From Saturnia japonica (Eukaryota; Arthropoda; Insecta; Lepidoptera; Saturniidae): a stretch of 64,000 nt of DNA. Each line of letters starts with the position of its first letter. Within the stretch, counting starts at the first letter, position 1. The position numbers and the translations under genes were made by a program. Where the stretch lies: NCBI GenBank assembly GCA_033032175.1, contig CM065316.1, positions 8,216,115-8,280,114 of the forward strand, written 5' to 3'. This document shows positions 56,600-64,000 of this stretch, piece after piece. The notes under the pieces are model-generated. The model saw nothing but the letters and a program-made list of their open reading frames with translations, did not search any database and was not told where the DNA came from.

Positions 56600-59225
56600 G
56601 ATTTTAAACAGAACCGATTATACAGGAAATTATAAATATTATTCAATTTTTTATACAATAATTTACCTCAAGTATACACGCAAACTATAATAGTATGAAG
56701 GGACAGAAAGCTTAATAACGCGCGTGCCAGCACGTGCGCGTTGCGACCGACACAAAAACTAGTGTTATTTAGTATTAACTATATTTTTTATATAAGTTTA
56801 GACGTCAACTGTAACTCATTCATTTACATACCTAACTTCAAGATTTAATTAGGTTTTGCTTGTTGTCTTAATAAATGACTTTCGTTTAATACTTTGTACA
56901 AATCTTACTTGTTGTATCCAAGATAAGAGACAAAATACAGCCAAGTTCATGTAAAGTTTTTATCTGTTCAGTTTAATGTATTTTGCTCAGTGACAGCTTT
57001 TAAATACATATAGCTTTTTACATGTCATTACCGCGAGATATTCTTAATATCTCTAAATGTAAGATATTGTTCAATTTCATGCATTTTATAGAAACCCAAA
57101 ACGGGGTATTATCTTCTTTCTATGAATTCAGTAATTTTTTTGTGCAAGGTTCATTTAAATGAGAGCAGACTGCCTTAACTTCGTACGTAAAAAGTCGATA
57201 ATAAAATTTATGTCGAGAATGGACTGACCTTTATTTAGTAATTAATTTAAGAACCATTTTAATACTAACATGACAATTGAGTTTTGATTAAATACTAAAT
57301 TACAAAATTATTATAAATATATATAAACAATTTACTCCTTAATCTTAAGTAAAAATTATTGCTAGTAATTGCGCAAAAATTATTGATATCTGGCCCAATA
57401 TTTAGTACGAATACCTACATTTTTGGCTCACACACACATACACAGACACACACAACATACACACGCACGCGCAAAAGCACATTATTTTCTAATATTTGTT
57501 TACTTTTTATATCAACATGCGCTACCAACTATTTCCTATATTAATTCTAATTGTAAATGAGACCTTCATGTAATAGACATATTCTAATTTGGGACCTTAG
57601 TTAAGGTTAAATTTTAAGTAATCATTTTTGTTACAAAATATGTATTTGTAATTATTATTAAACAACAAACGATTTAAGCTAACAAAATAGTGTTAGATAA
57701 AAAATTATATCTATTAAACTTTTTATAAACATATTTGTTTCTCTTCTGACTTGAATTAGAGTTAATATGCAGCTAAATACATTGTTAAATGTCGTTTTAA
57801 CTGATCAAATCCGGCTCTTTGTTTCTGTAACAAGTTGTTATGCGATTTTCACGAGATAAGTGCCTCTATTATTGTGTAATGACTTAACCAGAACATTTAG
57901 ACATATCAAATCAATGTTACAATGGACATTCAGTATTTTTATTGCTTTGCTTTAAATGAAATGAGTAGCAGATTTGTGGCCGCGGAACACGAAGTTAAAA
58001 TTATGATACATGAAATCGTAGTAAAATGATTGATGTTAAATATTTTACGACCGTATGGAAACTATGGAATTGCATGTTTCAAATTGTATTACATAACTTT
58101 CTTCTTTGAAGAAAAGTATTGATGTAAATTATACTATTGTCATACAACTAAACTTTTTCCTCTACTCTACAATATAATTTAGTTTTTTTTTTTATTGTTT
58201 TTTGGATTTATAATTCTTTAGGCACGTTATGTATAAATAATAAGAACGAACTTTAACGATAGAAAGTCTACACTATAATGTTATTTATTAATTCTTAAAT
58301 TCTAGAGGCTTTGCAATTCACTTAAGTCAGCCTCTTCGTAATATGACTCTAGAACCTATTTCCAGACATCGTAACATAAATAATTTTTATTATAGGTATA
58401 TTTAATAATAAACAGCAAATGATTGGAAGCAAGTAAATAATATATTAATAATTTTTGCCACTTACAATACCTAATTTAGCTTATATATCTGCCTCCTCGT
58501 TGCCCTGTAAACCAATATCTACTGATACCCATTGTAATATCAAATCCACTCGCTAAGACTTTTCTTTTATTGTGGTTGAAATGATGTTTTGCAGCACATA
58601 TCATACTATTTTTCTATTCAACGAAGTAAAACTTCCAAGGCACGTAGATAAGTAAATGCATCCACTTTTTCATTACTTATTTATTAATGCATATTTTAAC
58701 CAAAACATTAGATATAAAATATATTTATTTGCAATTTTAAAAGTAAATGTATCAAGCAACATGCATTTTATTGGAGTTAAGACATGAATGAAATGAAAAG
58801 TCGCAACATCGCATAGGACGGCATTCCGGTCTCAAGAGAGAAATTATGGTACAGTCTTGATCAAACGTCACTACATATAACTATTTTATTACGAAGAATG
58901 TAATATGACATTATAATTAAGTTATAAATTAACAAGGACTTTTGTTAATCACTAAACCGTATTTAAACACGACGTCAGCTCTATGGCTGCCAAAAATATA
59001 AAAGTGTTCAAGTATTTTTTGATTTTTGGGATAATCAATTGAACAAAAATATATTTAAATACAAAATAAATTAAAGGACTCCTGATAACATTATTTTTGG
59101 CAATTAAGTTTACTAACTTCGATTAACGTCATCAAACCATTTAGAGATATAACTGTATAAGGTAGCTGATAATATTTTGATATTCTTCAAAAGAGTAAAA
59201 TATAGTTTAGAAGTCGTGACCTATG
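56600..59225. other. Long AT-rich non-coding stretch
   Basis: A hairpin-forming GC-rich piece at 56717-56742 (AACGCGCGTG...GTGCGCGTT) and a CA/CACG-rich microsatellite at 57428-57480. Otherwise nothing is recognised. Confidence 0.4.
57428..57480. repeat. (CA)n-rich microsatellite
   Basis: Imperfect CA units interrupted by T and G, ending in CACGCACGCGC. Confidence 0.85.
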
Positions 59226-59234
59226 TAATTAAAT

Positions 59235-59350
59235 GCGGAAAGGCGGGTGAATCAGTGGGCCCCTCGGGAGCGAGGTCGCTTGGAGAGCGGAGGTCGTGAT
59301 ATCGGCTCCATCATGTTGCCCGATGCTGTTTTAGCAGCCACGCCTGTCCT
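59235..59350. other. GC-rich unique patch
   Basis: About 110 bp rich in G and C (GTGGGCCCCTCGGGAGCGAG) with short stop-free frames on both strands but no ATG, splice pair or second copy that supports a gene. Confidence 0.25.
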
Positions 59351-59814
59351 TTATTGTTATATTAATCTAAACCTCGTTGCCAATATCACGGTCTTTACAA
59401 GTCGCTTTTATTATACTCACATTTGACCTATAAAATCTAATTACTCAGTAAATAAGTACATCAGATATTTTAAATAATATTAATTATTATTTTAAGGTGA
59501 AATATATTTTTTAATCTTGAAACTATATTAGTTTCATATTACCAGATCAAAATGAACACAAGTATATTAAGAACTAACAATATATATTATTATCGTAGAA
59601 GTTAAATAAATAATTACATTAATTCAAGACAAATATTAGTTTTATTATTGGTGTTTACTAAATTTTGAAATAAAATTTCAAATATTGTAATGATCAAGTA
59701 TATGTATTTAATGGTTTATTTACTATATTTGAAAAAGTGTATATTAAAGTTTTAATCCAAATCTGTAAACTGGTATGGGCATATTATATACCTTTAATCT
59801 ATAAGTACAAAATA

Positions 59815-60058
59815 TTATAGTTTGTTTGAACGTGCTAATCTCCGGACCTACTAATCAGATATCAAAAATTCTTATTGAATTTTATAGCCTACTAAGTATT
59901 TATAGTGGAGCAGTAACCATGAAGGTCAATCAATCTGGCAAGGCACAGGCAAGTATGGGAAGTGAGAATAACGATAGGCTAAACGGGTGCAATAGCGTTG
60001 CGGTGGATAGTTTGGTCGAATAAATTTAACACGGGTGAAACCGCGGGGAACAGATAGT
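59815..60058 (+). mobile_element. Helitron-like repeat, family G copy 2
   Basis: The most complete copy: GTTTGTTTGAACGTGCTAATC, CAGTAACCATGAAGGTCAAT, CAATCTGGCAAGGCACAGG, GGGTGCAATAGCGTTGCGG, GGTCGAATAAATTTAACACG, then GGTGAAACCGCGGGGAACAG and GATAGTAAG. The last part is the GC hairpin plus a CTAGT-like end (here GATAGT) of lepidopteran Helitron-like repeats. The frames across it are by-products. Confidence 0.7.
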
Positions 60059-60344
60059 AAGTTATGTAAATATTGTACTCGGATAAAATGTTTGAAACAC
60101 ATGTACATTTTATATAAGATACTCCTTATATCGTATTACATAGCATACTCAATGTACCGAGTAAATTACAACACGAGAATGGTAAAAGAATGTAAATTTT
60201 TACTACTTTTAAATTGAGTGACAGGAAGATACATAAAAACTGAATCAGTTAAGATTTTTCGCAATCAAAGCCTTAAGTTCAATCAACATCACTTATCTGT
60301 CGAATAACCTGTTAAAAAATGTAAAAAAAATAGATCACTCTCTA

Positions 60345-60435
60345 TCTTCGGAGCGTGTACGACGAATGGGCGCGGCTGCCACCGCGACACCGGTGTCGCG
60401 CAGTGTCTGCAATCGCATCCCACCCGCGTTATAGA
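60345..60435. other. GC-rich patch with an 18-bp perfect palindrome
   Basis: CGCGACACCGGTGTCGCG at 60383-60400 is its own reverse complement. The surrounding ~90 bp are CpG-rich in an AT-rich context. It could be a dimer-binding site, a cruciform-prone sequence or a repeat core. Confidence 0.4.
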
Positions 60436-60774
60436 CCGACAAGTCATTTTGATACTTTACAATTACTTTACAACTATGATTAAAATATCAAAATATAAAA
60501 TTCTCAAAGTTCATTAGCGTGGACAATATAACAATAATGTGTGGAAGTTATCTTTGCTGATAATAATCTTTATCTTTTTTTTTATAATTCGAAAAATGTA
60601 TCGTGCGTTTATTGAACATAATTTCCTTTGAGACATACTTTGTATAGAAATCATCTGAAAATATTTTATTACAAAATAATTCATAATTTTTTAAGTACGG
60701 TCCATAGAACATTTTGAAAACAGAAAATTATTTCCTTTGCTTCTGCATTATAGTTCACTCGAATGCCCCGTTGC

Positions 60775-61025
60775 ACTTAGTCTAATAACACTGGCAATCT
60801 GACGAAATTACGGGGTCATCTATCCGGGCTCTAATTGAGACAGTTTAGCTTAGACACTGGCCGGTCGACAGGCATCCGTAAATTGGTCGTTTATGGTGAA
60901 AGTCAGGACCATCAGGCCCTATGTGGAAATGTTAAAGTTCATTGTGGCTCCCGATACTACCGCTGTGTTATGGCGTTGCTTCGCTCCAGGGCGCTGGTCG
61001 AAGCTGTAGGCGTGCTCTAGTTAAC
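60775..61025 (+). other. GC-richer stretch with a 61-codon frame, no product assigned
   Basis: From ATG 60835 to TAG 61018-61020 the frame begins MRQFSLDTGRSTGIRKLVVY and includes CGSRYYRCVMALLRSRALVE. The base composition is coding-like compared with its neighbours, but I recognise no family and see no splice sites. It may be a fragment of an old element. Confidence 0.2.
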
Positions 61026-61471
61026 GACATTGCATTTACAACTTCGCATCAAGAATTTAAAGAACTTGTATGAAGGGAGTCGTAATTAAATAACACTACG
61101 ACAAAAAAATCTATGCAAAAAAGCTAGTCTTTACCAGTATAGTAACGAGTAATTTAGCATTCCCATACTTATTATGCGATTTTTACACCTTATACAATTT
61201 CATATTTGGTTCTTAAAGATAATTAAATCATGACATAAATTGTAATCTGCACTCGTATCTCATATGTTAATATGCACCTACTGCATTTATAAAGAACTTA
61301 AGAAGGTTACATATTTGATGTCAATTATATATAAAAACTTCTAAAATGATTTATTAATACTAAATAATGCTAATACTAATGCCGGGGACTTGATTTATAA
61401 AGTAGGTAATTTGTCATAACTTGTAAAAATACTTTGATTACTTTTATAATTACATATAGTAAGGCACTGTT

Positions 61472-61525
61472 TCTTTTTCTTGGTTTTATGGCCTTTAACC
61501 TTTTAGGTTACGTCACATCGCCCTG
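61472..61525 (-). mobile_element. Ultra-short retroposon, family K copy 2 (10-bp TSD)
   Basis: A 54-bp insertion between exact repeats AGGCACTGTT (61462-61471 and 61526-61535). On the minus strand: GGCGATGTGACGTAACC, AGGCCATAAAACCAAGAAAA. The core is shared with 53528-53607; this copy is shorter at the 5' end. Confidence 0.7.
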
Positions 61526-61539
61526 AGGCACTGTTATTT

Positions 61540-64000
61540 AAAATTCTCATAACTCTACAATTAAAATCAGTGTATAGGCTGAGTTGTATATAATATCGTA
61601 TTTATCACCAAAAAGGTAACACTCGATTCCACGAGCACTATAAAAGAAAACAATCTAGTACTTTTTGTCATTTTTATATTGTAAAAAAATTTGTTTTGTA
61701 AACACTATAAAAATTTATTAAAAAAATATTGATTTTCCTTATGATGATCACGGGTCTCATTTGAAATTTAAAATATAAAATTATTTTGACGGAATTATAT
61801 TATTTATTAGTTCTATATTTTTAATAGATGAAAAATATAGATATGGGTTTATTTTTAAATTAATCAGGAAGTTGTTTATTTGGCGTATTTATTCAAAGAT
61901 TGTAATAAAAGTAACATTAACTGGAATTACCCATGGTACGAACTGTTCAAAACGGTGTAGTGTCCGTGCAATCTGATTTACGTTCGCCGTTCTATTCCTG
62001 AAGTCAATGTCTAGTATAAAGTATATGCTCACCTTTTTAGGAATACTAATTCCTATATAGACAAAGATTGTATTCTTTACTTGTCTTCGAAAATACATAA
62101 CTTTCTCTCATTGAATTCGTTAACATTTTATAAATGAAATAATAATTATAGTATAATCACAAAACCTTATTTCTATCACTGCCTAAGTAAACCTTCAATT
62201 AAGTTGCCGTATTCTAGGAGCTATTGTTTGTAGATATCTAGTTGAAGCACCAGCGGAAACCAATCATTAATCTATGATTACATAATATATTGAAACCTGA
62301 AACCAAAAAGTTCTTTGGTTGTGAATCTATAATAAAGTAATAATAAATTTACATTTTATCAAATAACTTAGGCCTTGTGCGATCTTCGTCTTCTATTAAA
62401 AATTACACCGGCGGTGCTTGTTTCATTTATATGTTTATTCTCATGATTTCTTCTATACTTCATAAAAACTAAGCAGTAACAAAAATAATACGATTTTATT
62501 ATATTTGTAAAGAAAAATGTTATTTTCTTTAATTTTAAGATTTCCACGCATCAAGCGTCATCGTGTTAGACCGCGACATAGACTAATACTAGTCGCTCTG
62601 TTATCTGTGGTCGAATGATGACAATCTATGAAGTATCTAACTAGCTAGCTGTCAATTGAAAATTTATAAAAAATAATTAATTTTGTTTCCCAGTTGTGAT
62701 TTAGGAATTGACATTGTCATTAATAACATTAAATGTCGTTTCTTTTATTACAGGTAAGATTTTGTTACTAAACTGTTTTATTTATAAGTGGATCAGAATA
62801 TGTAAAATTAATACAATAAAACTTTTATTACAGAGAAACTCAATTGTGTTTTGAATAACTGTGTCGCCCAAATCACAAGAAAATACTTTATATATTTACA
62901 ATACATATTATGATATAATATAGCAAATACAATTTCATATGGAACCCTTGGTGGCGTGTGTTATGATTCTATAAATTATACACATTAATAATAATAACTT
63001 TACAGAACTAAATTTGTGTCCCTATTATAGTTGGGCACAACATTTTACAAATAATGGAAATTACTTAATACAAAACAATTCAATGCAATATATTATAAAA
63101 GCGACATGTTTTTGCGTGCAAATAGCATTTTTTATATCATATCAAAACATTATTCAGGTCATAGAAAATACTTGCATAAATCTCCGTAAAATATGTCCAA
63201 ATCCCTTGCGTTATCATCGAATGCTCTTCATATTCTGTTTAACAGATTATAAATAAAATACATTATTTGAGCAATATGGAACCTGGAAGATACATTGATT
63301 TCGGTTGACTTTTGTGATTATTGATAGTTGGCTTAACAACTATGTTGTATCCCATTGGTCATTGATTATCTTATGTAGAATAGAATGAGAGCTAAAGCTA
63401 CGCCTGCATGACAGTGTTTTGACCCCACAGTGATTATTTGTTATATCGTGACGATGGTTTATACGTAGGTTACAATGCAATAAGTGGTGCTATGGTCGAG
63501 CCAATAACTACTAGAAAGCGCAAACAAATAACGTCTGTCAGCCTAAATTATACAATATAGATTAACAAAAGGTTAAGCACGTTTAAAATTAGCTAAACCG
63601 CATAAGAGGAAATGCGTGCAGTGTTTTGCTCATACATAGGTATTCACCTGTTTCCTCCCCGGATAATAATACTAGAGTAGATATTTTTATACCCTAAAAT
63701 CCACATCTACCACTACTCACATCCCTATTTTGATTTTTTTTATAGTTAAATTAATTATTATAAAAACTAAGAGCCTTTTAAAATGACCAAAATTTACTTT
63801 TTGCAGTCATGTTCAGACGTCCAGCAAACAAATTGGATGACTACAAAAAGAAAAATATAGAGTAACAACCAAAGTCCTTCTTATATTTTTATTCAAAAAA
63901 TACTAAAATCGATCGATATAAAACTATGATTTTGTCAATTTTACTTAGGTATAATCAGTCCGAACTTACAGTTTTCATTCTCGCGGTCTATTCGGTGAGG
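61540..64000. other. AT-rich non-coding stretch to the window end
   Basis: No gene, RNA or recognisable repeat. Frames of 60-80 codons (for example 61889-62098 minus and 63014-63256 plus) are AT-biased and resemble nothing known to me. Direct A/T runs are common. Confidence 0.4.

Noticed and set aside
59826..60217. Several 60-65-codon frames on both strands
   Set aside because: They lie within or beside family G repeat copy 2 and have no recognisable product.

Overview
This window looks like non-coding DNA from an insect nuclear genome, most probably a moth or butterfly. It is very AT-rich and has no long open frames, no operon-like packing, no rRNA and no CRISPR array. The recognisable content is almost entirely decayed mobile DNA of kinds common in Lepidoptera: non-LTR retrotransposon 3' ends, tRNA-derived SINEs, Helitron-like pieces ending in CTAGT, a mariner, a pogo/Tigger relative and small inverted-repeat elements. 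The species call is inference. I found no intact host gene that I can name. The window is best read as intergenic or deep intronic sequence.

Layout. 0-4 kb: remnant of a non-LTR reverse transcriptase C-terminus, a tiny poly-A retroposon with target-site duplications (TSDs), a 17-bp-period minisatellite, and an unrecognised minus-strand gene remnant (one frame of about 224 codons broken by a single TAA) lying between two inverted copies of a ~140 bp repeat. 4-10 kb: nearly empty. 10-14 kb: two non-LTR tails meeting 3' end to 3' end (the minus-strand one keeps the GLPQGS and FADD motifs), then a GC-rich inverted pair. 15-25 kb: scattered SINEs of at least three families. 25-34 kb: Helitron-like and non-LTR tails, two more members of the poly-A retroposon family, and an RTE-type reverse transcriptase remnant at 32.3-33.2 kb. 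34-44 kb: small inverted-repeat elements, a dead mariner (40.3-41.4 kb) and a 1.93 kb element with perfect 28-bp terminal inverted repeats (TIRs) and a 4-bp TSD. 45-57 kb: more SINEs, a 666-bp pogo/Tigger derivative that keeps the first 14 codons of a transposase, another RTE tail and two further LINE tails. 57-64 kb: mostly plain AT-rich DNA with one Helitron-like repeat, three short GC-rich patches (one with an 18-bp perfect palindrome) and a 54-bp retroposon.

There is no visible gene pathway. What the elements share is parasitism: short non-autonomous retroposons with shared 3' tails next to the LINE types that could have mobilised them. The most interesting observations are the very short poly-A retroposon family with a recurrent 5' end, a second ultra-short retroposon family with TSDs, the young-looking TIR element at 41869-43795, the phased 17-mer array at 1429-1547, and the broken unknown gene at 2873-3544.
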